Part shown: positions 10,864 through 21,845 of the stretch, in pieces
Layout: each line of letters begins with the position of its first letter
Position numbering within the stretch: position 1 is the stretch's first letter
Source: Saccharomycopsis crataegensis
Taxonomy: Eukaryota > Ascomycota > Saccharomycetes > Ascoideales > Saccharomycopsidaceae
Assembly: GCF_037102585.1 (NCBI RefSeq)
Contig: NW_027043838.1
Span: forward strand, 558,001 to 622,000
Reading direction: 5' to 3'
Length of the DNA stretch: 64,000 nucleotides
Notes under the pieces: generated by a model
What the model saw: only the letters and a program-made list of their open reading frames with translations
Database searches by the model: none
Told to the model about the DNA's origin: nothing
Position numbers and translations under genes: made by a program

Positions 10864-11415
10864 TACGATGACATTGCAAACATTTGCGTAATATTATATG
10901 GGTATATTAGAAGTACGATATTAGTATGGTATAAATATCAATATAAATAGAGAATAAATATAGTACAACATAACATAATCGGATGTCCGATAAGTGCCCG
11001 TAGCAGGATCGTCCTGCCATGTGACTGTCACCTGATTAAACATGATTTTTTTTTTTTTTTTTTTTTTCTGGCAAAAATTCCACGGTGGAATTTTTTAATT
11101 TGTGATCTGACAACAAAAAGACAAGTCGTCATTGAACTCACCCCAGATCACTTGGCTATTTTCCTAGACCACAAGAAGAGCATAGACACACCCTTCTATC
11201 CACCGGTTCTTTTTTTACCCATCTATTTCCTTCAATTCACCCGCTCATCCTTGCCATTATAAAGGAGTTTATTTACAAATATATATATACATTGAGCCCC
11301 CCTTTTTTTTCTCCGTTTCTGATTTCCTGTTCACTTCGCCAACAAAAGAACAGACGCGTTTCTTTCCACTCCAACCATCATTAATCAAAAGTAATCAATC
11401 TCTTGATATATCATT
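10864..11415. other. Intergenic region NPY1-VRG4
   Basis: About 550 bases, T-rich, with a long T run near 11047-11067 and an ACGCGT (MCB-like) hexamer at 11354-11359 close to the VRG4 start. No gene seen. Confidence 0.5.
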
Positions 11416-12420
11416 ATGGCCATCTTAACCTCTTCTATCGTCAACAATGGTCCAGTGTCCATTCTTGCGTACTGTCTCTCGTCCATTTTGATGACCTGCA
11501 CTAACAAGTATGTGGTCTCTGGTAATCCTGACTTCAACTTGAACTTCTTGTTGTTGACCGTCCAAGCTTCCGTGTGTATTCTTACCCTTGTTATTTTGAA
11601 ATCTTTGGGTGTCGCCAAGTACAGACCGGTCACCAAAGAAGAAGCCAAGTACTGGTCTCCAATTTCCATCTTGTTGGTTGTTATGCTTTACACCTCTTTC
11701 AAAGCCTTGCAATACTTGGCCATCCCAGTTTACACCATCTTCAAGAACTTGACAATTATTTTGATTGCTTATGGTGAAGTGTTATGGTTTGGTGGTAAAG
11801 TCACCAACATGGCCTTGTCCTCTTTTATGTTGATGGTTGCCTCTTCGTTAGTTGCTGCTATGGGTGATGACAAGAAATCCTCATCTGGCTCAGAAGAAAT
11901 GACCGTTTTCGGCCTTAACCTCGGTTACTTCTGGATGTTCTTGAACTGTTTTGCCTCTGCTGCGTTTGTTTTATACATGAGAGTTAGAATCAAGAAGACC
12001 AACTTCAAGGATTTCGACACCATGTTCTACAACAACTTGTTGTCTATTCCAATTGCCTTGATCGCTACTTTTGTCTTGGAAGACTGGTCCCCAGCTAACA
12101 TTGCCAGAAACTTCCCACCACAAACTGCCAACTTGGTGATATTCTTGATGGTGTTCTCCGGTGCCGCTTCTGTTGGTATTTCTTATTGTTCCGGTTGGTG
12201 TATCAGAGTCACTTCTTCCACCACTTACTCCATGGTTGGTGCTTTGAACAAGTTGCCAATCGCCTTGTCTGGGTTGATTTTCTTTGATGCCTCTGTCAAC
12301 TTCATGTCAGTTATCTCCATCTTCATTGGTTTTGCTGCTGGTTTAGTGTACGCTGTTGCCAAGAAGAAGCAAAAGGAAGAAGAATCTCACCAAGCCTTGC
12401 CAACTACTAACAAAAATTAA
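11416..12420 (+). CDS. VRG4: Golgi GDP-mannose transporter
   Basis: A 334-residue nucleotide-sugar transporter that imports GDP-mannose into the Golgi lumen in exchange for GMP, feeding protein and lipid mannosylation. About ten hydrophobic helices are visible. Both substrate motifs are intact: FYNN (in [10 protein letters not shown]) and GALNK (in [12 protein letters not shown]). The C-terminal tail is cytosolic and lysine-rich ([11 protein letters not shown]), as expected for COPI-dependent Golgi retention. Codon use is strongly biased towards TTG, GCT/GCC and GGT, so it is probably highly expressed. The start at 11416 fits the family length (337 in S. cerevisiae). Assignment is firm. Confidence 0.96.
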   Translation: MAILTSSIVNNGPVSILAYCLSSILMTCTNKYVVSGNPDFNLNFLLLTVQASVCILTLVILKSLGVAKYRPVTKEEAKYWSPISILLVVMLYTSFKALQYLAIPVYTIFKNLTIILIAYGEVLWFGGKVTNMALSSFMLMVASSLVAAMGDDKKSSSGSEEMTVFGLNLGYFWMFLNCFASAAFVLYMRVRIKKTNFKDFDTMFYNNLLSIPIALIATFVLEDWSPANIARNFPPQTANLVIFLMVFSGAASVGISYCSGWCIRVTSSTTYSMVGALNKLPIALSGLIFFDASVNFMSVISIFIGFAAGLVYAVAKKKQKEEESHQALPTTNKN

Positions 12421-12968
12421 GAGGCTTTAACAATAGCTATTATCCTCCCCACAACCACCACCACCACCACTACCATTTCCTCCTCCCCCTTGCCAAATTT
12501 ACTCGGCGATTTCTCTGCTAGTTTTCTTTTATTTTCTTTCTATTTTTTTTTTCTGACTCTTCGGAAATTGCTACCTTTTAATTTGTTACCATTTTGGATG
12601 ATCTAGAATCGTCCAATGATTCAAAGGTTTGAATTTATGTATTTTAGTGGGCCTCACAATTTTTTTTGATCAAAATATACACTGTTTATATTATGTCTCG
12701 CCGGTTGCGCTTTGATGATGTATTTGTTGATTGAGGTGATTTTTTCACGCACCTCATCTATGACTCCGAGGGTAAAAAAAAAAAAACCACAAAAATTTTC
12801 GTTGTTATTCCACTTCATTAGAGATATTTACTGATATATTATTTCAAAGGTTTTCTCCCTTTTGTTGTTAATCCACTCGAATCTATTATTCGCTGTTTTT
12901 TTTTGTTGACAAAGAAGAAGAAAGTCTGTTTAGTCACTCGCACAGATCTGAGTCAATATCTTTCAATA
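12421..12968. other. Intergenic region VRG4-MIS1
   Basis: About 550 bases with a (CCA)n-like stretch, several T runs and an A run just after 12774. It probably holds the VRG4 3' end and the MIS1 promoter. No gene seen. Confidence 0.5.
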
Positions 12969-15900
12969 ATGTTGAGAGTTTCGAGAACCTTGAACAAGCC
13001 AGCCTTGAGTTCGAGGTTGCAAGCCGTGGCCACCAGAGCCCTTCGCCAAGGGTTTGCCACTAACAGACCTAACCTTCAAGCAGAAATCTTGTCTGGTAAA
13101 GAATTGGCTAAGAAAATAAAGGTCCAAGCCGCTAATGAAGTCACCAAGATCCAGGCCGTCAACCCAAGTTTCCAACCAAACTTGGCCATTATCCAAGTCG
13201 GTGATAAGCCTGATTCCTCAACCTACGTTAGAATGAAGTTGAAGGCCGCTAAAGAATCGAAGATTAACTCATCTTTGATCAAGTTGCCTGGTGACATTTC
13301 TGAAAACGATTTGCTTTTCAAAATCAACCAATTGAACAATGATATCAACGTCCACGGGATTTTGGTCCAATTACCATTACCAAAACACCTTGACGAAGCC
13401 CGTATCACTAACTCTGTCAGCGACTCCAAGGATGTTGATGGTTTCAATAGATACAACGTCGGAGAATTGTACAAAAGAGCCGGCTCTCCTACTTTTATCC
13501 CATGCACCCCAAATGGTATTATTGAATTATTGAAAGCCAGCAACTTGGATTTGAAGGGTAAATCCGCAGTGGTCATTGGAAGATCTGACATTGTTGGTAC
13601 CCCAGTGTTCTCATTGTTGAACAGAATGAACGCTACCGTCACCCTTTGTCATTCTAAAACCAAGAACGTCGAAGACATTATCTCTCGTTCAGACGTCGTC
13701 ATTGCTGCCTTGGGAAAACCTAATTTCGTCAAAGGTGAATGGTTGAAACCAGGAGCTATTGTTATTGACGTTGGTATCAACTATATCCCTGATGCCACTA
13801 AAAAATCCGGTCAAAAATTGGTTGGTGATGTCGATTTCGAAAGCGCTAAACACGTTGCTAAATTAATCACCCCAGTTCCTGGTGGGGTTGGCCCAATGAC
13901 CGTGGCCATGTTGATCTCCAACGTTTTGAAAGGTGCCAAAGCCCAAGAAATGAACAAATTCCACCCAGTCACTTCGAGCAAGTTACCTTTGCATTTGATC
14001 AAACCAGTCCCTTCAGATATCGATATCTCCAGAGCCCAACATCCTAGAAACATCACCAATGTCGCTCGTGATTTAGGAATCAAGGAATCCGAATTCGAGC
14101 AATACGGTGCTTACAAGGGAAAAGTTTCTCTCGACGTTTACAAGAGATTGGCAGACCAGCGTGTAGATGGTCACTACATTCTTGTCGCTGGTATTACCCC
14201 AACTCCTTTGGGTGAAGGTAAATCCACCACTACCATTGGTCTTGTCCAAGCGTTGGGTGCTCATTTGAATAAACCAACTATTGCCAATGTCAGACAACCT
14301 TCCATGGGTCCAACTTTCGGGGTCAAGGGTGGCGCTGCCGGAGGTGGTTATTCTCAAGTTATTCCTATGGATGAATTCAACATGCATTTGACCGGTGATA
14401 TCCATGCTATCGGTGCCGCTAATAACTTATTGGCTGCTGCTATCGATACCAGAATTTTCCATGAAATGACCCAAAAGAGCGATAAGACCTTCTATAACAG
14501 ATTGGTCCCAAAGAAGAAGGGTGGCAGAAGCTTCACTAAGTCAATGTTGTTGAGATTGAAGAAATTGGGTATTAACAAGACCAACCCTGATGACTTGACT
14601 GCAGAAGAAATCTCCAAGTTTGCCAGATTGAACATCAATCCAGATACCGTTTCCATCAAGAGAGTTGTCGATGTCAATGATAGATTTGTTAGAGAAGTCA
14701 CCATTGGTCAAGCCGCCACTGAAAAGAATTTCAACAGAAAGACTGGGTTCGACATTACCGTCGCTTCAGAATTAATGGCTATCTTGGCTTTATCTAATGA
14801 CTTAAAAGATTTGAGATCTAGAGTCGGTAGAATTGTCGTGGCCATGAACACTAACAATGAGCCAATCACCTGTGATGATATTGGTTGTGGGGGTGCCATT
14901 ACCGCATTACTTAAAGACGCCATCAAGCCAACCTTGATGCAAACTTTGGAAGGTCAACCAGTCTTGGTCCACGCCGGTCCATTCGCCAACATCTCCATTG
15001 GAGCTTCTTCGGTAATTGCTGATAAATTGGCATTGAAGTTGTTGGGTACTCCAAAACACATGGATGTCGTCAAGAAAGAATTGGGCTCTTTGTTGCCAGA
15101 AGGTACCGACCCTAACGAATCCTACAATAAATACATTCCAGAAAAGGGTTACGTTGTCACTGAAGCCGGTTTCGATTTCACCATGGGTGGTGAGCGTTTC
15201 TTCAACATCAAGTGTAGATCTTCCGGTTTGAAACCTAATGTTGTGGTCATTGTCGCCACCACCAGAGCCTTGAAGTTGCACGGTGGTGGACCAGATGTTA
15301 AACCAGGTCAAACATTGCCAATGGAATATCAAACCCAAAACTTGGATTTGGTGGCTAAAGGATGTGAAAACTTGGCTAAACAAATCAGTAATGCTAAGTC
15401 TTTCGGAAGTCCAGTTGTCGTTGCTATTAACCAGTTCAATACCGATACTCCAGAAGAAATTGCGGTTATTAAGCAAAAGGCTCTTGAAGCTGGTGCCGCT
15501 GATGCCGTCGAATCAAACCATTGGGAAGAAGGTGGAAAAGGTGCTATTAAGTTGGCTGAGTCTGTTGTTAAGATTGCTGATAGTGTGGAAACTGCTCATG
15601 AAAAGGTTAACTTCTTATACGATGCTTCCAACCCATCGATTGCTGAAAAATTGGAAACCATTTCCAAGGAAATGTACGGTGCTGATGGTATTGAATTGTC
15701 CGAATTGGCTAAAGAACAAATCAAATCGTTCGAATCTAACAACTTGAACAAATTGCCAATCTGTATTGCCAAGACCCAGTATTCTTTGTCGCATGACCCA
15801 GCCTTGAAGGGTGTCCCATCTGGTTTCAAGATTCCAATCAGAGAAATCAAGGCTAGTGTTGGTGCTGGTTACTTGTACGCGTTGGCCGGTAAGATCATGA

Positions 15901-15983
15901 CTATTCCAGGGTTGCCAACTCATTCTGGTTTCATGAATGTCGAAGTGGATGAAGAAACTGGTGAAATTGATGGGTTATTTTAA
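12969..15983 (+). CDS. MIS1: Mitochondrial C1-tetrahydrofolate synthase
   Basis: A trifunctional folate enzyme of 1004 residues: methylene-THF dehydrogenase, methenyl-THF cyclohydrolase and formyl-THF synthetase. The first half (about residues 45-350) is FolD-like: the Y-V-R-M-K motif with its catalytic Lys, HGILVQLPLPKH, the NADP-site VVIGRSDIVGTP and TPVPGGVGPMT. The second half is the synthetase, with the nucleotide-binding TPLGEGKSTT and the RQPSMGPTFGVKGGAAGGG block. The leader after the ATG at 12969 is rich in Arg, Ser and Leu with no acidic residues (MLRVSRTLNKPALSSRLQ), so this is the mitochondrial form rather than the cytosolic ADE3 form. The open frame runs further upstream but has no earlier ATG. 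No in-frame CTG was noticed. Confidence 0.95.
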   Translation: MLRVSRTLNKPALSSRLQAVATRALRQGFATNRPNLQAEILSGKELAKKIKVQAANEVTKIQAVNPSFQPNLAIIQVGDKPDSSTYVRMKLKAAKESKINSSLIKLPGDISENDLLFKINQLNNDINVHGILVQLPLPKHLDEARITNSVSDSKDVDGFNRYNVGELYKRAGSPTFIPCTPNGIIELLKASNLDLKGKSAVVIGRSDIVGTPVFSLLNRMNATVTLCHSKTKNVEDIISRSDVVIAALGKPNFVKGEWLKPGAIVIDVGINYIPDATKKSGQKLVGDVDFESAKHVAKLITPVPGGVGPMTVAMLISNVLKGAKAQEMNKFHPVTSSKLPLHLIKPVPSDIDISRAQHPRNITNVARDLGIKESEFEQYGAYKGKVSLDVYKRLADQRVDGHYILVAGITPTPLGEGKSTTTIGLVQALGAHLNKPTIANVRQPSMGPTFGVKGGAAGGGYSQVIPMDEFNMHLTGDIHAIGAANNLLAAAIDTRIFHEMTQKSDKTFYNRLVPKKKGGRSFTKSMLLRLKKLGINKTNPDDLTAEEISKFARLNINPDTVSIKRVVDVNDRFVREVTIGQAATEKNFNRKTGFDITVASELMAILALSNDLKDLRSRVGRIVVAMNTNNEPITCDDIGCGGAITALLKDAIKPTLMQTLEGQPVLVHAGPFANISIGASSVIADKLALKLLGTPKHMDVVKKELGSLLPEGTDPNESYNKYIPEKGYVVTEAGFDFTMGGERFFNIKCRSSGLKPNVVVIVATTRALKLHGGGPDVKPGQTLPMEYQTQNLDLVAKGCENLAKQISNAKSFGSPVVVAINQFNTDTPEEIAVIKQKALEAGAADAVESNHWEEGGKGAIKLAESVVKIADSVETAHEKVNFLYDASNPSIAEKLETISKEMYGADGIELSELAKEQIKSFESNNLNKLPICIAKTQYSLSHDPALKGVPSGFKIPIREIKASVGAGYLYALAGKIMTIPGLPTHSGFMNVEVDEETGEIDGLF

Positions 15984-16637
15984 GACCATTTTTTTAAGAT
16001 AGAATTATTTATCGACTATATTCCTGAACTTGTTTTTTTTTTTTTTTTTTCTTCTCTCGCCTCTGATTTTGTTATTATCTCGTTATTATTTCATTTATAG
16101 ATAATAGATCATTAGTGATCAATGTTATTTCCACATTGACACTTGCATTTATGTTTGAAAAGTATTATTATTGTGTAGTTCTCCTAAACGTAATGCCAAA
16201 ATACAAGTGCTTCACTGTAGGAAGTTGATCAGTTGTATGAATGCGGTTTCTGATCAGCCCCATACTCTCCCTCTCCTGAAGGACTGATAGTTTTCTTTTG
16301 CGGTGAGTTTTTTCAACCTCGAGGATTATTTTCTTGTGTAATTATTTCGTTTAATAGACTATTGTCTTTGTCAGGTGGCGGAACCATTTGATAAGCATAA
16401 ACAGTAGGTCTACGCGGTACCGTTATTGTGGTACATACTATGTTGATTCATAGTAAATAATTGCAATTGCCATTATTAATGGGGGTGCTGATTTTCTGGG
16501 AATGATTACTTCCGTTAATTATGTAGTAACTATCATAGTTCTCAAGTAATGACTCGTTTTCTGAATTTCATTTTACAAAAATAGAAAAACCCATATCATG
16601 TATCGCCAGTATGTACATTATACAAGACTCAACACCA
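15984..16637. other. Gap between convergent genes
   Basis: About 650 bases between the 3' ends of MIS1 and the AIM39-like gene, long for a convergent pair in this window. It contains a T run near 16030 and no open frame I can support. A non-coding transcript or a decayed gene is possible, but nothing shows it. Confidence 0.4.
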
Positions 16638-17762
16638 TCACCACAAGTTTATGACGTTATTATTTACATCAATCAATGATGCCGTCAGGATCTTGAGTTG
16701 GTATCGATGCTCATCATCATAATAGCATTTGAATTGCAATCTATACTTCTCATCCAAGTTATTACCAACTAGACCTACCGACCCAACAATTACAATATTT
16801 GAGTACTTGTTTTTTCGGTACGCAAAGTCATTTTCATCGTCCACCAGGATCAATTCATCAGTGGGACTTTCCATCCCTGATTTCGCGAGATCGAAAAGCG
16901 AATTAACAAATCCAAAGATCCTGGTATTTCGCAAATCCATTCGTTTATACACGTCCTTCCATTCATACGTCAACCCCAATACCGTCTTATTAAGAGTCTC
17001 GTCAATTTTGATCTCTAAAAAACTCACTTTCAATATTTGAGCATCAACACATCGTTTTAACCACAGTTTTTTCTCGTGGTGGTGGTGCTCCTTCCCAATT
17101 ACCCCCGTGGTGTCATCTCCTGCATCGTCATTATAGAACAATTGTAATGTGAATTGGTTCTTGCTAAATTTGAATTCTTCCAAGTTTATTGGAAGTTTAA
17201 AATTATCCTGGATATACTGGTTTCTTGTCAATTCTTCAATCAAGTAATAGTCAATCAAGCTTTCCAACAACCCCAAATCAACGGTCTTGGTCTTGGTGCG
17301 ATTATTTCGATCCACCAAGATCACAAGATCATTCAAACTGCTGGCTCTATCATCTTTAGCGTTATTGGCATTTTTCCCATTGAGCATCTGATGGTTAATG
17401 ACGTAAGAATTCTGCGATAAAAACTCGATTTTCAATGGGATCAGTACCGTTTCTCCGAGGTATAAAACTTTATAATAAACGTACCCTGATATCGATACCA
17501 ACCCTGATGCTAACAATATTCCAAGATTACGTAATGCGTGGGACTTCTTTCTTCCAAAATGGATTTCGGGATTACCGATACTTCTATTTGGATATTTCAG
17601 TTGGATGCTTTGAAGAACCGCCCTCTTGAGCGCATCATCTGTCAAACCTCGCTTCCCTAGAGTGGTTAGACAAATCATTGCCTGTCGTCTGGGACATAAC
17701 AAAGAGGATTTCGCAATTGAAATCCCGGGGAATCGTTTAAATTTGCATTTCCACAACCACAT
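16638..17762 (-). CDS. Mitochondrial inner-membrane protein, AIM39-like
   Basis: A 374-residue protein with a basic, hydroxyl-rich N-terminus that looks like a mitochondrial presequence (MWLWKCKFKRFPGISIAKSS). One membrane segment lies near residues 75-95 (LGILLASGLVSISGYVYY) and is followed by a soluble, probably intermembrane-space or matrix, domain. The stretch YKVLYLGETVLIPL just after the helix resembles the same place in S. cerevisiae Aim39 (recalled as a YRVIYLKE... segment), a mitochondrial protein of unknown role. The rest is too diverged to judge by eye. The similarity is suggestive, so no symbol is given. A profile search against the AIM39 family would decide. Confidence 0.75.
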   Translation of the reverse strand: MWLWKCKFKRFPGISIAKSSLLCPRRQAMICLTTLGKRGLTDDALKRAVLQSIQLKYPNRSIGNPEIHFGRKKSHALRNLGILLASGLVSISGYVYYKVLYLGETVLIPLKIEFLSQNSYVINHQMLNGKNANNAKDDRASSLNDLVILVDRNNRTKTKTVDLGLLESLIDYYLIEELTRNQYIQDNFKLPINLEEFKFSKNQFTLQLFYNDDAGDDTTGVIGKEHHHHEKKLWLKRCVDAQILKVSFLEIKIDETLNKTVLGLTYEWKDVYKRMDLRNTRIFGFVNSLFDLAKSGMESPTDELILVDDENDFAYRKNKYSNIVIVGSVGLVGNNLDEKYRLQFKCYYDDEHRYQLKILTASLIDVNNNVINLW

Positions 17763-18043
17763 ATTTTTCTCAATTTTCTTTTAACTAACTATGTTAATTG
17801 GTGGAGCCCTCTATCAGTAAAACCGAAATGATATGTGAAAGATGTATTTTAGGGGAAGCAAAGCAAAACCAATGGGATGGGTCATGCATATCATGTGACG
17901 TTTTTGTTTTTTTTAACAAAGACACTTACAACATGACGGAGCTTTTTGCAAGTGGATTTACACCATAATTAGATAAAATACTCTATTCATTTTTAAAATA
18001 ATAATTATAATTATAATAATAATAATAATTAAATAAATCATAC

Positions 18044-21000
18044 TCATGCTTTCACTTGACCAAGCTCGTAGAAATCCTGTCTACAATCGCACGCCTTTTT
18101 TCTCACATCTCGCTTCTTATCATCCAATGGAACAACCATATTCTTGAGAACAACTTCTTTGAAAGGCACCAACTTTATCAAATCAATATATTGGCACAAC
18201 TTCAACAAGCACCCCAATGATTTCTCTCTAACTTCTGGAGAATTATACTTCATGAATACTTTGTCAATCTTCAAAGATTCAGCATTTTCATCCAAATCCT
18301 TTTTGAAATAATTGGCAGATTTGAAACAATTAATCAACGTCGGAATCAACGAGGATAAGTAATTTCCAATTAGTTTGACGGTCCTTTCAGTGATTAGAGA
18401 GTCCAAAGTGGTCAATGCCGCCCCTCTGACTTGGGAGCTATTCAACTTAATGGATTCAATGAGCAATGGGAAAAGATCCTCCAACTGCATCAAAATGATA
18501 TCCGTGCTCATGTGGTTCGACACTAAACTTAAAGTGGTCAAATAAAATGCTTTTTTCAATATCGTCGAATTTTCATCATCGCCATCCGAATAAACCTTGG
18601 TGTTTGTTTGGAAACTAGAAATCAAGCTTGGGATCAAGATTTCAAAAAGTTTTTGTTTGTACAATGGCTTCAAGTTGATATTATGATTGACGCCATCTTT
18701 CTTCAATAATTTCCGTTTCATCCCGCTGTCTACTTGTCTAGTATAGTCGACTTTGAAAATTATCTCCTCTGTAACAAGAATATCAAAACTTTTGCAAATT
18801 TTATCACTAAGCGCTTTTGCTTCAGGAGACTTTGCAGCATCGTCAATCAATCCAAGCAAAAATTGTGCCGCATCAGCGGATAATCGGTGGTTCTTTAGTA
18901 TCAAAGCCTTGGCAATCCACACAAAAATCTCAAGATCATTCACAGTTTCATTAAAATTATTAGTAATATGGCTCTTGATATTGCCAGTCAATTTCAGATA
19001 TAACTCCATCGTAGAATCATCCTCAGAGCTACCCGACCATTTGTTTACAACCATGAATAGTAATTGTAAATATCCTAGCCTTTGGTATACGTCTCCTTCT
19101 TTGAGATTAAGTAATTCTATGGTTTTGTCGGTGAAGTCGTTCACAGATATTTGAGTGCTCCAAGTGGTGGATTTAAAGTCGATGCCAGCAATCAGTTTCA
19201 CAAAGAGGTGAACCATTTTGGACTGATAATTAAATATATTCTCTGGCATTATCACTTCAAAAAGATCGGTCGCCTTGCTTTCCACAAACAATCCAATAAA
19301 GGTGTCAAGGATTTCTTGATGCATCAGTATCTCCGATCTCAAAACAATCAAGAACAAGATTCTTGAGCTCAACTCCACAAGGCTGTCATTGTAGAAAACA
19401 TCTTTGGAATCGATGGAGAAACATAGGGTCAATAACAATGGAATGTATTTTTTCAAGAAATTGTTACTAGTTTTAAAGTCTGGGTGCGATTTCAAAAACT
19501 TGAATAATGAATTGTACAATACATTAAGAATCAACAAAGCATATTTCAAGCATTTGTCGTTGTAATCCGCCGCTTTGTTATCATTTTTTTTGCAATTGTC
19601 AATCACAATATTCAATTTGGAAAGAAGTCTGATTGAAAGAACTTCTAACAAATTAGAGTTTTTGCAGGATAAGTCGCTCAAGATTGACAATATTTTTTCC
19701 GAATTTTTAAAATCAGGAGCCTCCACAATCTCATCTGCTAACAAACTCAAAAACTGTGAAAAGAACTCTCCAGATATTAAAACGTTATTCATTTCCGTAA
19801 TAGTAGCTAAAACACTAAGACACAGTTTATAAATTTTATTAAACTGACTTTCTTTCTCTTCATTATTTCCTTCTAAACTGACATACTCTATCAAAATATC
19901 AGAAATGTAATTCAAAATCATTCTAACTTCTGAAATGTTCAAGAAGCCTTTTAGTTCTAAAAGTAATCTCAAGTTTCTCAACGCCTGGATCTTCAAATCG
20001 GCGAACAGCCCAGAAGACGATACTAATGATCTTGATAAAATAATGATAATTTCATCTTTATGAGCCATCATAGCATTAGTCTCTAGGTCTAACGGCCTTG
20101 TGTTTGCAGAATTTGTAAAAGAACCATAGAGGTTAAGATAAGAGTGCAAAAAGAATGAAATTTCCTCAATTATCACCTTCTGTTCTTCAACATTAGCTGC
20201 TTGTAATTTATTTGATTTCATCAAAATTGGGCCGATGTTCTTTATAATATAATTGAAAGAATAATCATTTGCTTGTGCAATTACTGATAATAGCAAATAT
20301 GACTGTTTCACTAGCTTGCTTTTTGGATCATTTATATTACTCAACAAATCCTCGATCAACTTCTCAAGATACAATTGTAGAAACTCATCTTTTTCAGCAA
20401 ATTTGGTTGCCAATTGTTTGAAAAGTAATAGTGTCGAGCTAGTGACCTTCACGCTCTCTTTTTTTTCTTTTTCATCATTTGTCAACATTTCTAAATTTTC
20501 CTCAAGTTTATTTTCTCTCAAATCATCAATTTTTCTAATTACCGAATAATAAGGGATATTATCATTATGAAGGATTTCAAACTTTAGGGCATCCCATATT
20601 TCAATCCAATGAACATTCACCACTTCAGCATTAAATTTTCCAATGGCATCTTTTAACGTATCTAAAACATCTTGTTTGACACTCATGGAAGTTGAGGTCA
20701 ATTTCTCAAATAAGTTTGGTAATAGATCCTCAATTGTCAGATCATTTGCAGTCAATGTATTTCTAAGAGCACTTTTCAAATCATTAGTAGTGATTTTATA
20801 TGGATCATTCTTTGGAGGTTTGAAGGCGATAGGGAAGTAACAAAAACTATTATCGAACAAGTCCTCTTTAAAGGAATCAATATTATTGAACTGTTTTAAA
20901 ATAATTTCATTGAGATGGAAAGACAACATCAAGTTTCTTGGATCTTTTTCCCCCGTGGCAATATTCAAGAAGCTCTTGATGTATGCGTCGTTGAGTTTTG

Positions 21001-21511
21001 AATCACTGGTGACCGCCACGAAGTTGCGAGGTTGTCTGATTATATTGTCAAGAATTTGGAAAGTAAGATACCTGACATGAGCGTTGAAGTTTTTGGCATT
21101 ATAGCTTTCTGTAAACTCTTTGATTATCACCTCAGATATCTCGTTGATTTCAAAACGATCCATTAGTATCAATGAATTTAATCCTGTCAATATTTGCTTG
21201 AATGCTAAGATATCATCAAATTTCGTCATGAAAAACTTGATCAAATGGCCTATTTCTACTGATGAGAGCTTACCCAAAGGCAAGCGCTCCAAAACTTTCG
21301 AAAGACAACCCAAGGCTTTTGCTCGAGATGCACCGTCCTCATTTTTTAAATCGTTGCCCAATGATTGTATCAATTCGACTAACTTGGCATCATTATTTGT
21401 AATCTTCTTCACAATTTCATTCAATGGTTCATCTGAATCTGAAGTATCGTCAACATGGGTAAAATAATCAGACACCAAAGCAGTGAAAGGTTTCCCATCA
21501 ATGTCGCTCAT
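18044..21511 (-). CDS. MET18: Met18/MMS19, cytosolic Fe-S targeting factor
   Basis: A 1155-residue HEAT-repeat scaffold. Met18/MMS19 is the substrate-docking part of the CIA targeting complex, which loads 4Fe-4S clusters into nuclear enzymes such as DNA polymerases, primase, and the helicases Rad3 and Dna2. The N-terminal MMS19 domain is plain: LIQSLGNDLKNED, then the family signature CYFPIAFKPPKNDPY followed by ITTNDLKSALR. The C-terminal HEAT domain carries NSPEVREKSLGCLLKL and the final PLDDKKRDVRKKACDCRQ block, with the Arg/Lys-Ala-Cys core typical of the family. Length is slightly above the S. cerevisiae protein (1032). POL12, a subunit of a complex that contains an Fe-S polymerase, lies one gene away, which is probably coincidence. 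Confidence 0.94.
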   Translation of the reverse strand: MSDIDGKPFTALVSDYFTHVDDTSDSDEPLNEIVKKITNNDAKLVELIQSLGNDLKNEDGASRAKALGCLSKVLERLPLGKLSSVEIGHLIKFFMTKFDDILAFKQILTGLNSLILMDRFEINEISEVIIKEFTESYNAKNFNAHVRYLTFQILDNIIRQPRNFVAVTSDSKLNDAYIKSFLNIATGEKDPRNLMLSFHLNEIILKQFNNIDSFKEDLFDNSFCYFPIAFKPPKNDPYKITTNDLKSALRNTLTANDLTIEDLLPNLFEKLTSTSMSVKQDVLDTLKDAIGKFNAEVVNVHWIEIWDALKFEILHNDNIPYYSVIRKIDDLRENKLEENLEMLTNDEKEKKESVKVTSSTLLLFKQLATKFAEKDEFLQLYLEKLIEDLLSNINDPKSKLVKQSYLLLSVIAQANDYSFNYIIKNIGPILMKSNKLQAANVEEQKVIIEEISFFLHSYLNLYGSFTNSANTRPLDLETNAMMAHKDEIIIILSRSLVSSSGLFADLKIQALRNLRLLLELKGFLNISEVRMILNYISDILIEYVSLEGNNEEKESQFNKIYKLCLSVLATITEMNNVLISGEFFSQFLSLLADEIVEAPDFKNSEKILSILSDLSCKNSNLLEVLSIRLLSKLNIVIDNCKKNDNKAADYNDKCLKYALLILNVLYNSLFKFLKSHPDFKTSNNFLKKYIPLLLTLCFSIDSKDVFYNDSLVELSSRILFLIVLRSEILMHQEILDTFIGLFVESKATDLFEVIMPENIFNYQSKMVHLFVKLIAGIDFKSTTWSTQISVNDFTDKTIELLNLKEGDVYQRLGYLQLLFMVVNKWSGSSEDDSTMELYLKLTGNIKSHITNNFNETVNDLEIFVWIAKALILKNHRLSADAAQFLLGLIDDAAKSPEAKALSDKICKSFDILVTEEIIFKVDYTRQVDSGMKRKLLKKDGVNHNINLKPLYKQKLFEILIPSLISSFQTNTKVYSDGDDENSTILKKAFYLTTLSLVSNHMSTDIILMQLEDLFPLLIESIKLNSSQVRGAALTTLDSLITERTVKLIGNYLSSLIPTLINCFKSANYFKKDLDENAESLKIDKVFMKYNSPEVREKSLGCLLKLCQYIDLIKLVPFKEVVLKNMVVPLDDKKRDVRKKACDCRQDFYELGQVKA

Positions 21512-21845
21512 CTTGATGGTAAATTGATTTTATTTCTTTTACTCCTATCTTTTGCAAAATGAATGATGAGCTGAATAACGTTCTCGCTTCTCCGAATGCA
21601 TTAAAAAAATATCGAGCACACTCCGACTTACTCGGTGTTCGGGTGTAATAGTGTTCGGGTGTACTTAATCTACAACGTACTACGAGTGAAGCTCTCTTTA
21701 GTCAAATTTAGATAAGAAATATATATTCATCAAAGAGAACAAGAAGAAAAGAGCCCCTTAAATGGACAAAAAAGAGAAAAGTACGATGGAAACAAAGATA
21801 AAAAATAAATAAAGATATATGAGACAGTAAAGCAAATCCATCAAC
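21512..21845. promoter_or_regulatory. MET18 promoter with GTGTTCGGGTGTA repeat
   Basis: The gap between the NUP116 3' end and the MET18 start (both minus strand). A 13-base element occurs twice in direct orientation at 21635-21647 and 21651-21663, 16 bases apart, 125-150 bases upstream of the MET18 ATG. The GGGTGT core is the complement of ACACCC, the core of Rap1-type sites. Function is not shown. Confidence 0.5.

Noticed and set aside
21635-21663. Interpretation of the GT-rich direct repeat as an interstitial telomere
   Set aside because: Only two copies, and the telomere repeat of this species is not known from the window.
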